Origin: Kiritimatiellia bacterium
GTDB lineage: Bacteria > Verrucomicrobiota > Kiritimatiellia > RFP12 > UBA1067
Assembly (NCBI GenBank): GCA_024405255.1
Contig: JAKSOY010000067.1
Coordinates: 1 to 19,223 of the forward strand
Length of the DNA: 19,223 bases
Direction of reading: 5' to 3'
Numbering within the stretch: the stretch's first letter is position 1; each line of letters begins with the position of its first letter. The position numbers and the translations under genes were made by a program. Below, piece by piece: positions 7,762-14,649 of this stretch. The notes under the pieces were generated by a model. That model was given only the letters and a program-made list of their open reading frames with translations, had not been told where the DNA came from and did not search any database.

Positions 7762-8966
7762 AGAACAAGACGTTCATCGATCAGGTCGACGTGTACGTGC
7801 GCAGCGGTAAAGGCGGCGACGGCGCGGCGACTTTCCGGCGCGAAGCGCTGGTGACGTTTGGCGGACCCGATGGCGGCGATGGCGGCCGCGGCGGCGATGT
7901 GGTGCTGCGCGGGTCGACGCATGAGAACTCGCTGCTCTCGCTCTACTACGAGCCGAAGCTGGTGGCGGAGGACGGGGTGCCCGGTTCGGGCGGACGCTGT
8001 TTCGGCCGACGCGGCAAGGATCTCGTGGTGGATGTGCCGCTGGGGACGGTCGTGACGGATCTCGAGACGGGACTCGTCGTGGCGGATGTCACGTCGATCG
8101 GCCAGCGCATCATTATCGCGAAGGGCGGTGTGGGCGGATTCGGCAATGTGCACTTCAAGAGTTCCGTCAACCAGGCCCCGACCGAGCACACGCCCGGCGG
8201 CGCGGCGGAAGAGAAGCGTTTGCATTTCGAGCTGAAGACAATCGCCGATGCGGGACTTCTGGGCTTCCCCAATGCGGGCAAGAGCTCGATCCTCACGCGC
8301 CTCTCCAGCGCTACGCCGAAGATTGCGAGCTATCCGTTTACGACGTTGAACCCGATGGTGGGGACGATCGAATACGACGACTTCGCGCAGATCCGCATGG
8401 CGGATGTGCCGGGTATCATCGAAGGCGCTTCGCGCGGGGTGGGCCTGGGGTTCGATTTCCTCAAGCACCTGGAGCGGTCGCGCGTGCTCGTGTACATGAT
8501 CGACATGGCGGGTACCGACAACCGCAAACCGTGGGACGACTATAAGATCCTCGCGGCCGAAATCGCCGCCTACAACGAGGAACTTGCGGCGCGTCCGTAC
8601 CTCGTGGTGGCGAACAAAATGGACCGCGCGGCGGGCCGCAAGAAGCTGCGTCGTTTCGTGAAGGAGACCGGCGAGCTGCCGATTGCGCTCTCGTGCGAAC
8701 CGACGCTGAAGGATCTGCGCGAGTACGCCGATCTCAAGGACTACGAGGGGCTCGTGGGCCTTGACGCGTTCAAGGCCGAACTGCGCAAGCTGATCAATCC
8801 GAAGCCGCGTGCGCATCAGCACCTTGAGGCGCCCCCGCCGCCGCTTCACGAAATGCCCGACACGACCGGCGAGGAGATTCCGGCCGAGGCGCTCAAGTTT
8901 GCAACATTCCTCAAGCTCGATCCGCCGAAGAAGAAATCCCATCCTTCGCGCGGCAACATCCACTAA
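7758..8966 (+). CDS. obg: GTPase Obg (ribosome assembly, stress control)
   Basis: Obg is an essential GTPase that binds the large ribosomal subunit during its maturation and is linked to the stringent response. The 402-residue protein has the glycine-rich Obg fold at about 1-160 (SGKGGDGAATFRRE, GGPDGGDGGRGGDV). The G domain follows: P-loop GFPNAGKS (169-176), switch I around PFTTLNP (193-199), DVPG (216-219), NKMD (286-289) and LS at 311-312. All GTP-binding motifs are intact. There is no recognisable OCT domain. Instead the protein ends in a short tail with a proline run and a basic KKKSHPSRG end. The start at 7758 gives the family's N-terminus (FIDQVDVYV). It overlaps parC by four bases, an unusual neighbour, since obg often sits with the L21/L27 ribosomal protein genes. 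The next gene begins 20 bases downstream. Confidence 0.95.
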   Translation: MKNKTFIDQVDVYVRSGKGGDGAATFRREALVTFGGPDGGDGGRGGDVVLRGSTHENSLLSLYYEPKLVAEDGVPGSGGRCFGRRGKDLVVDVPLGTVVTDLETGLVVADVTSIGQRIIIAKGGVGGFGNVHFKSSVNQAPTEHTPGGAAEEKRLHFELKTIADAGLLGFPNAGKSSILTRLSSATPKIASYPFTTLNPMVGTIEYDDFAQIRMADVPGIIEGASRGVGLGFDFLKHLERSRVLVYMIDMAGTDNRKPWDDYKILAAEIAAYNEELAARPYLVVANKMDRAAGRKKLRRFVKETGELPIALSCEPTLKDLREYADLKDYEGLVGLDAFKAELRKLINPKPRAHQHLEAPPPPLHEMPDTTGEEIPAEALKFATFLKLDPPKKKSHPSRGNIH

Positions 8967-8986
8967 CCGATAAACGGGGTCCTCCT

Positions 8987-10345
8987 ATGCAGACGTCCTC
9001 CAATCCTTTGCCTGTCACGCGTCGCGGTGCGCTCGAAGGGGCGCTGGCGGCGGGTTTGTGTATGGGCGCCGGGAATCTCTTCGCCGTCGAACCGCCCTTT
9101 ACGGCGAAGCCGCGCGTGCGGCCTTTCATCGGGGATGGCAAGACGCCGATTCCGCTTCTGGGGTTGGGCTGCGCCGAGCGCTTTCCGCTGCGGACGCGAG
9201 ACGCCGGCCAGGCGGCGATGGAGGCGCGCGCCGAGGAAATGGTGGATTTCGCCCTCGCGCACGGCGTGACGTGGATTGATACGGGCTACAGCTATCATCG
9301 CGGGAAGAGCGAACCCTTCCTCGGGCGCGTCCTCAAGAAGCACCCGCGCGACAGCTATCTGATTTCGACGAAAATGCCGACCTGGCTCGTCAGGAGCGAG
9401 AAGGACGCGCCGCGGATTTTCAACGAGCAGCTCCAGCGTCTGAACATCACGTATTTCGATTTCTACCTGCTGCATTCGATTCGGACCAAATCCGAATTCG
9501 AGCGTGTCTATCTGAAGCTCGGCGTTCTGGATTTTCTGCGCGAGCAGAAGAAGCTGGGCCGCATCCGCCATCTCGGACTTTCCTTCCACGGGAAGTCGGA
9601 CTACCTCAAGGAGCTGCTGGAGACGTATCCGGGCGTCTTCGAGGTCTGCATGGTGATGCAGAATGCGATGGAGTATCGCTGGAACAAGGATGCGCCCAAA
9701 CTCGCCGAAGTCGCCGCGCAGCACAAGGTCGCCATTCTCGTGATGGAGCCGCTGGCGGGCGGGCGTGCGGCCGGCTTGAGCGGCGAGTCGCTGGCGATTC
9801 TCAAGCGCGCGAATCCGAAAGATTCGTCGGCGCGTTGGGGGTTCCGCTTTGCGGCGTCGATTCCGGGTGTCGCCTGCGTGTTCAGCGGCATGGGCAAGCT
9901 CGAGTATCTCAAGGAGAACATCGAGACGCTCACGGAAGATTTCAAGCCGTTGTCGCCCGATGAACGCAAGACGTACGAGGCGGCTATCGCCGAGTACATG
10001 AAGTACAAGACGCTTCCGTGCACGGGCTGCGCATATTGCGTGCCGTGTCCGTACGGGGTGAAGATTCCGGAGATCTTCCGCTGGTACAACACGTGGGCGC
10101 AAAGCGGGCGTCTGCCGGCGGACGAAGGCGCGAACGATTCGCAGGATCTGCGGCGGCGTTTCCTGGCGTCGTACTACAACACGTTCAAGGCCAAAGAGCG
10201 CGCGGATCGTTGCATCGCGTGCCGTAAGTGCCTTGTGCCGTGTCCGCAATGGACGTTTCGCATTCCGACGGAAATGGAAAACATCTCCGAACTTGTCGCG
10301 CGGACTGAAGCGACGTACATCAAGAAAGGCGGGGTGATCCGATGA
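8987..10345 (+). CDS. Tat-exported aldo/keto reductase with two 4Fe-4S motifs
   Basis: This 452-residue protein joins an aldo/keto reductase barrel to a C-terminal dicluster ferredoxin part. The N-terminus reads as a twin-arginine signal: R12-R13 in VTRRGALEGALAAGL, a hydrophobic stretch, then a likely cleavage near LFA-V. Folded export to the periplasm is therefore expected. The reductase tetrad is visible: D98, Y103 (DTGYSYHRGKSE), K129 (STKMP) and H163 (LLHSI). The ferredoxin motifs are C345, C348, C351 with C354 (CTGCAYCVPCP) and C409, C412, C415 with C419 (CIACRKCLVPCP). Cofactor and substrate are unknown. A periplasmic location makes free NADPH an unlikely donor, so electrons may come through the Fe-S clusters. 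Its stop overlaps the start of the membrane polyferredoxin gene (ATGA, 10342-10345). From memory, similar reductases sit beside such polyferredoxins in Bacteroides, which supports a functional pair. Confidence 0.85.
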   Translation: MQTSSNPLPVTRRGALEGALAAGLCMGAGNLFAVEPPFTAKPRVRPFIGDGKTPIPLLGLGCAERFPLRTRDAGQAAMEARAEEMVDFALAHGVTWIDTGYSYHRGKSEPFLGRVLKKHPRDSYLISTKMPTWLVRSEKDAPRIFNEQLQRLNITYFDFYLLHSIRTKSEFERVYLKLGVLDFLREQKKLGRIRHLGLSFHGKSDYLKELLETYPGVFEVCMVMQNAMEYRWNKDAPKLAEVAAQHKVAILVMEPLAGGRAAGLSGESLAILKRANPKDSSARWGFRFAASIPGVACVFSGMGKLEYLKENIETLTEDFKPLSPDERKTYEAAIAEYMKYKTLPCTGCAYCVPCPYGVKIPEIFRWYNTWAQSGRLPADEGANDSQDLRRRFLASYYNTFKAKERADRCIACRKCLVPCPQWTFRIPTEMENISELVARTEATYIKKGGVIR

Positions 10346-13300
10346 AGGCGCTGAAGATTCTCCGTGTACTTGTGGCGGCGTGCGTTTTCACGCTCGTGAC
10401 GCTGTTCTTCCTGGGGCTCGGCGGCGGGTTCGGACTCCTCGAGAAAATCCAGATCGTGCCGGCGCTCCTCGGGTGCGCGGCGATTCCGCTCGCTGCGTGG
10501 CTTGTGGCGACATTGCTGTTCGGGCGTGTCTACTGCTCGATGGTGTGTCCGCTCGGGATTCTGCAGGATATTCTCGGACGGTTGGCCCGAGTGTTCGGGC
10601 GGCGTACGTTTGCACCGCGGCCGGATCGTCCGGTGGTGCGCTTTGCGGCGGGGATGGTCTTCGCGCTGCTCGTCGTGTTTGGCGGATCGGCGCTCGCGGG
10701 GCTTGTCGATCCGTACAGTCTTTTCGGACGCCTCGCCTCGGTGCTGTTCCAGCCGGTGGCGGAGTGGGCGAACAACTGGGTGGCGACGACTGTGGGCACG
10801 GAGGGTCCGTTCGTGCTGTTCACGCGCGAGGTTTTCATCCGCAGCGTTTCGGGTTTCGCCGTGGCGGCGAGTGCGCTGGTGTTGTTGTTTCTGCTGGTCG
10901 CGTGGAAGGGGCGGCTGGTGTGCAACACGGTCTGTCCGGTAGGGGCGATGCTGGGGGTGCTGTCGAAAAAGACGGTGTTCCGCCTGGTGATCGATCCGGC
11001 GAAGTGCGTGAAGTGCGGACGCTGTTCGACAGTGTGCAAGGCGCTCTGTCTTGACGGCGCGAAGCAGGTGGTGGACAACGCGCGCTGCGTGCGTTGTTTC
11101 GACTGCGCGGGGGTGTGCCCGAAGGGGGCGATCTCCTTCACGGCGGCGCGTCCTGCGGCGAAGTCGGCGGAGGTGAATCAAGATCGGCGCGCGTTCATTG
11201 CGGCGGTGGCGACCGCTTCGGCGGTGGTGGGGGCTACGGGCAGCAGTCGGTGCATCGTCGACACGCGTGCGTGGCCGAAGGACACGCTGCCGCCGCCCGG
11301 GGCGGATCCGGACCGGTTCCGCCGTCTCTGTACGGGCTGCGGTCTCTGCGTGGCGAAGTGTCCGAAGAAAGTGCTCGTGCCGGCGGGATTCTCGGCGTAT
11401 GGTCCGCTCGGGTTCATGCTGCCGAAGATGGATTTCACGCACGGGTTCTGCGATCCGAACTGCACGGTGTGCAGCGAGGTGTGTCCGACGGGGGCGCTGC
11501 GTCCGCTCGAAGCGAAGGCGAAAGCGGCGTGGAGGGTCGGTGTTGCGACCTATGACCGTGCCGCGTGCCTTGTGTGCACGGAAAAGGAGAAGATGTCGTG
11601 CGGACTGTGCGCGCGGCGGTGTCCAAGCCAGGCGATCACGTTGAAGGAAGAAGAGATCAAGATCGGCGACAAGAACGAGAAGGTTCAGCTGCCGGTGATC
11701 GAGAAGGAGAAATGCACGGGCTGTGGCGCGTGCGCGAACTATTGTCCGGCGCAGGCGATGAAGGTTGTGCGCCGTCTGCTTGTCGTGTGCGCATTCCTGT
11801 TGGCGGGCGGTGCGCAGGCGGCCGCGCGGGACTGGTTCGGGGCGTCGTTCCGGGATTACACGACGGGCGAAACGCTCTCGTCCGCTGGAACGACCGGCGG
11901 CGCGTGGCAACCGCTGGCGGCGGGTACGATGGTGACGAATGTTTTCGACGGTGTTCGCAACGGCATTGCCATTGATACGGAGAGCACGACAGAAGTGACA
12001 TTCAAACCTGTCGCGCCGACGGGGGGCGAGGTGGAGCGCATCGACTTTTCGCTTTACGCCGAAGGGCTGGGCGGTATCGACATCGAGGATTTTGACGGCG
12101 CGGCGGGACTCTCTCCCGCGCTTCTTTCTGGTGGGCAGGTGGGTTTCAACGGCTTCACGGCGGATGGCTGGATCGAGCTGACGGGCGAGGGCGTGACGCC
12201 GCAGGAAGGCACGTGGATCGACGGACGCATCGAGTTGCGCACGGTGGAAAATCTGCGGCTCGTGAGCTACCTCGTCAAGAAGGACGACACGTGGGTGCGG
12301 CTGGCGAACAAGGCGGGCGCGACCTGGTTCCGCACGCGGCTTTCACAGACGTCGGCTGGGATTTCGTCCGTATCGTTCACGGGAAGCGGGCGCTTCTCCG
12401 ATTTTTCCGGACAGGAGGACGCGGGCGAACCGTTGCGTGTCTATCGCTGGGTCGGCGGCGACGAAGGCGATTGGAATACGGCTGCGAATTGGACGGTCGA
12501 TGGCGCGGCGGCCGAAGCGGCGCCGGCTCAGGTGGGCGACCTGGCGGTGGTCGACGGTGAAGTGGCGTTGACGCGCGGCGAGGAGAACGGAACCGCGAAA
12601 GACCTGCTCGTCGGTTTTTCGGACGACGGTGCGTACCTGATGGGCGGGCGCGTCAAGACCGAGCTAGAACTCGACGTGTCGCGTCCTCGGATCGGCAAGG
12701 CGCTGACGGCGACCTACGGTACGCTCTTCGGCCTGGCGCCCACGTATTCCTTTGTGTGGACGCGTGCCGGGACGGACAAAAACTACGCGTCGACGCCGTT
12801 TGCGAAGACGGGTTCGTACAAGCCGACGGCGAGCGACCTGGAGCATTGGATCAAGGTTGTGGCGAAAGACGGCGAAAAGAAGGTGCTCGAAAAAGAGTTC
12901 TTCTTCTCGCGTCTGCCCGTGATCTATCTGACGACGGACGACCATGCGACGCCGTCGAAGAGCAAAGAGGAGCACACGGGTACGCTCTACGCGCAGGGCA
13001 ATGACGACTGGAAGTCGCTCTATGACGGCAAGATGACGATCAAGGTGCGTGGCAATTCGACGGCCTCGTACCCGAAGAAGCCGTGGAAGATCAAGCTCGA
13101 CAAAAAGACGAAGATGTTCGACATCCCGAAGTCGAAGCACTGGGTGCTCTTGGCGAACTACAATGACCAGTCCATGCTGCGCAACAAGCTTGCGTACGAT
13201 TTCGCGAACGAGATCGGTTCGCTGGGGATGAAGTCCACCTGGGTCGAGTGCGTATTGAACGGCGCGTGGCAGGGCACCTATCAGTTCTGCGAACACATCC

Positions 13301-14625
13301 GCATTGCGGGCGACCGTGTGGACATACACGACTGGGAGGATGACGCCGGCAGCATTGCGGAGGCATTCGCGGCGGCGCACGGGCTCACGGACGACCAGGC
13401 GGCGACGCTGGCGACGCAGCTCGAGCAGAATTTCACCTGGGTGACAAGCGATTCGTTCTCCTTCTACGATGCGACGAACCGGGTGACGCTTACGGGACGT
13501 CCCTCGGAGGTGTACGAGGCGTTCACGCAGGACTATTCGGGCGGTTACCTCTTCGAGTTCTCGGAGGAATATGACGAACTCACGAAGTTCACGACGTCGT
13601 CGGGGGTGCTCGGCGTGAAGACGATGCTCAAGTCGCCGGAGTACCTGAATTCCAACGATACGATGCTGAGATACTGCAAGACGTTCTTCCAGAACTACTG
13701 GGACGCCTGTACGAGCGTGGACGGCTATTCGAAAGAAGGCAAGTACATCGGCGACTACTGCGACTTCGAATCGATGGTCAACTACTGGCTTGTGATGGAG
13801 CTCTTCGGCAACTGCGATGCCGTCAAGAAGAGCCGCTATGCGTACAAAGACCAGGGCGGCAAGCTCGTGTGGGGTCCGGTATGGGACTTCGACTGGGGCG
13901 TGGGAAGTCCGCGCGTGTCGGCGGATGGTACGGGCTGGAAGTGCCAGAGCGCGAGCGACAAGGTGGCGGATGCCGTCTACAAAGAGTGGACGGACAATCC
14001 GGAATTCTGCACGCGCCTCTATACGCGCTATTGGCAGGTGCGCGACCAGTTTGCGCGTCTCCTCGGGTCCGACGGACTCATTGCCACCTACACGAACCGG
14101 CTCGTCGAGGCGTGCCATGCGAACTCGATCAAGTGGAACACCGACTACAACAAGGGTGCGGGCAATTTCGAGGCGGATGTCTCGCGGCTGGTGACCTTTC
14201 TCACGCAGCGTCTCCCGTGGCTCGACCGTCAGTTCGCAAGCGTCGAGACGCTGATGGCGAGCGTACAGCAGAGTACGTGTACGCGATACTACACGGCCGA
14301 CAAGTCGCGTCTGCCGATTGCATTCTCGGGGTTGAACCGGAACCAGACGCTCTACACGGGCCGTTCGCTGCGGACGACCTTCCGGCCGGGCGGAACCTCG
14401 GTGACGGGCGTTTCGGTGTTTGTGAACGGATGGCGCGTCTTCGACAAGAAGGCGCCGATGAGCGGCCTTTTCGATGCGGAAATCCCCGCGGAGGCGTTCA
14501 CGGCGGCCGTGGGCGAACCCAACTGTGTGGCCTTTATTGCCTATAATTCGTCGGGAACGGTGTTGGGGCGCAATTATGCGCTGGTGACGCAAGTCCCGTC
14601 GGGAACGATTTTTTTCATGCGCTAG
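10342..14625 (+). CDS. NapH/NapG-like membrane polyferredoxin in one frame with a secreted CotH-kinase protein
   Basis: One uninterrupted 1,427-codon frame holds two unrelated parts. Residues 1 to ~472 form a membrane polyferredoxin. It has four predicted helices (about 8-30, 37-60, 100-122, 166-188) and two CxxxCP motifs (C65/C69, C194/C198). Ferredoxin motifs follow at C222-C232 and C249-C259. Then comes an Arg-Arg-led hydrophobic stretch (R282-R283, to about 300) and further cysteine clusters at C330-C340, C370-C381, C409-C427 and C458-C468. This resembles NapH joined to NapG, quinol-linked electron-transfer proteins. From residue 473 the sequence becomes a signal peptide and a CotH-type protein, described in the next entry. 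Homologous polyferredoxins, as I recall them, end shortly after the last cysteine cluster, which is where the second part begins. The start overlaps the reductase stop by ATGA. The frame may represent a true fusion, two in-frame genes, or a lost stop. Confidence 0.72.
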   Translation: MKALKILRVLVAACVFTLVTLFFLGLGGGFGLLEKIQIVPALLGCAAIPLAAWLVATLLFGRVYCSMVCPLGILQDILGRLARVFGRRTFAPRPDRPVVRFAAGMVFALLVVFGGSALAGLVDPYSLFGRLASVLFQPVAEWANNWVATTVGTEGPFVLFTREVFIRSVSGFAVAASALVLLFLLVAWKGRLVCNTVCPVGAMLGVLSKKTVFRLVIDPAKCVKCGRCSTVCKALCLDGAKQVVDNARCVRCFDCAGVCPKGAISFTAARPAAKSAEVNQDRRAFIAAVATASAVVGATGSSRCIVDTRAWPKDTLPPPGADPDRFRRLCTGCGLCVAKCPKKVLVPAGFSAYGPLGFMLPKMDFTHGFCDPNCTVCSEVCPTGALRPLEAKAKAAWRVGVATYDRAACLVCTEKEKMSCGLCARRCPSQAITLKEEEIKIGDKNEKVQLPVIEKEKCTGCGACANYCPAQAMKVVRRLLVVCAFLLAGGAQAAARDWFGASFRDYTTGETLSSAGTTGGAWQPLAAGTMVTNVFDGVRNGIAIDTESTTEVTFKPVAPTGGEVERIDFSLYAEGLGGIDIEDFDGAAGLSPALLSGGQVGFNGFTADGWIELTGEGVTPQEGTWIDGRIELRTVENLRLVSYLVKKDDTWVRLANKAGATWFRTRLSQTSAGISSVSFTGSGRFSDFSGQEDAGEPLRVYRWVGGDEGDWNTAANWTVDGAAAEAAPAQVGDLAVVDGEVALTRGEENGTAKDLLVGFSDDGAYLMGGRVKTELELDVSRPRIGKALTATYGTLFGLAPTYSFVWTRAGTDKNYASTPFAKTGSYKPTASDLEHWIKVVAKDGEKKVLEKEFFFSRLPVIYLTTDDHATPSKSKEEHTGTLYAQGNDDWKSLYDGKMTIKVRGNSTASYPKKPWKIKLDKKTKMFDIPKSKHWVLLANYNDQSMLRNKLAYDFANEIGSLGMKSTWVECVLNGAWQGTYQFCEHIRIAGDRVDIHDWEDDAGSIAEAFAAAHGLTDDQAATLATQLEQNFTWVTSDSFSFYDATNRVTLTGRPSEVYEAFTQDYSGGYLFEFSEEYDELTKFTTSSGVLGVKTMLKSPEYLNSNDTMLRYCKTFFQNYWDACTSVDGYSKEGKYIGDYCDFESMVNYWLVMELFGNCDAVKKSRYAYKDQGGKLVWGPVWDFDWGVGSPRVSADGTGWKCQSASDKVADAVYKEWTDNPEFCTRLYTRYWQVRDQFARLLGSDGLIATYTNRLVEACHANSIKWNTDYNKGAGNFEADVSRLVTFLTQRLPWLDRQFASVETLMASVQQSTCTRYYTADKSRLPIAFSGLNRNQTLYTGRSLRTTFRPGGTSVTGVSVFVNGWRVFDKKAPMSGLFDAEIPAEAFTAAVGEPNCVAFIAYNSSGTVLGRNYALVTQVPSGTIFFMR
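11182..11247 (+). other. Internal twin-arginine-like membrane segment of the polyferredoxin
   Basis: Residues 281-302 of the polyferredoxin read DRRAFIAAVATASAVVGATG, an Arg-Arg pair followed by a hydrophobic, alanine-rich stretch. NapG-type proteins begin with a similar Tat signal, so this looks like the former N-terminus of a NapG partner fused behind a NapH-like half. If it is inserted as a transmembrane or Tat segment, the four downstream cysteine clusters would lie in the periplasm, on the same side as the Tat-exported reductase encoded just upstream. Confidence 0.5.
11758..14625 (+). CDS. Secreted CotH-kinase family protein, probable separate start inside the longer frame
   Basis: Reading from ATG 11758 (residue 473 of the long frame) gives a 955-residue protein. 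It starts with a textbook Sec signal peptide: MKVVRRLLVVCAFLLAGG and then AQA-A as a likely cleavage site. Numbered on the long frame, a WVGGDEGDWNTAANW segment (703-717) resembles modules of autotransporter and surface proteins. An Ig-like region follows at ~750-850. The CotH kinase domain is at ~856-1200, with KVRGNSTASYPKKPW (901-915), LLANYNDQSMLRN (936-948), GGYLFEF (1067-1073) and GPVWDFDW (1178-1185). CotH of Bacillus spores phosphorylates coat proteins; bacterial surface relatives are largely uncharacterised. The last ~100 residues look like another beta-rich module. No strong Shine-Dalgarno site precedes this ATG, and no stop separates it from the polyferredoxin. The topology argues for its use: an exported protein would not need a new signal peptide after an already periplasmic region. 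Confidence 0.5.
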   Translation: MKVVRRLLVVCAFLLAGGAQAAARDWFGASFRDYTTGETLSSAGTTGGAWQPLAAGTMVTNVFDGVRNGIAIDTESTTEVTFKPVAPTGGEVERIDFSLYAEGLGGIDIEDFDGAAGLSPALLSGGQVGFNGFTADGWIELTGEGVTPQEGTWIDGRIELRTVENLRLVSYLVKKDDTWVRLANKAGATWFRTRLSQTSAGISSVSFTGSGRFSDFSGQEDAGEPLRVYRWVGGDEGDWNTAANWTVDGAAAEAAPAQVGDLAVVDGEVALTRGEENGTAKDLLVGFSDDGAYLMGGRVKTELELDVSRPRIGKALTATYGTLFGLAPTYSFVWTRAGTDKNYASTPFAKTGSYKPTASDLEHWIKVVAKDGEKKVLEKEFFFSRLPVIYLTTDDHATPSKSKEEHTGTLYAQGNDDWKSLYDGKMTIKVRGNSTASYPKKPWKIKLDKKTKMFDIPKSKHWVLLANYNDQSMLRNKLAYDFANEIGSLGMKSTWVECVLNGAWQGTYQFCEHIRIAGDRVDIHDWEDDAGSIAEAFAAAHGLTDDQAATLATQLEQNFTWVTSDSFSFYDATNRVTLTGRPSEVYEAFTQDYSGGYLFEFSEEYDELTKFTTSSGVLGVKTMLKSPEYLNSNDTMLRYCKTFFQNYWDACTSVDGYSKEGKYIGDYCDFESMVNYWLVMELFGNCDAVKKSRYAYKDQGGKLVWGPVWDFDWGVGSPRVSADGTGWKCQSASDKVADAVYKEWTDNPEFCTRLYTRYWQVRDQFARLLGSDGLIATYTNRLVEACHANSIKWNTDYNKGAGNFEADVSRLVTFLTQRLPWLDRQFASVETLMASVQQSTCTRYYTADKSRLPIAFSGLNRNQTLYTGRSLRTTFRPGGTSVTGVSVFVNGWRVFDKKAPMSGLFDAEIPAEAFTAAVGEPNCVAFIAYNSSGTVLGRNYALVTQVPSGTIFFMR

Positions 14626-14634
14626 GATATTTTC

Positions 14635-14644
14635 AAGAAGGAAG
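14635..14644 (+). promoter_or_regulatory. Ribosome-binding site of the GH78 gene
   Basis: AAGAAGGAAG contains AAGGA at 14638-14642, seven bases before ATG 14650. The second in-frame ATG at 14659 would be 16 bases away, so the site favours 14650 as the start. It lies in the 24-base gap after the CotH frame stops, with no hairpin between them, so the two genes could share a transcript. Confidence 0.6.
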
Positions 14645-14649
14645 ACAAA

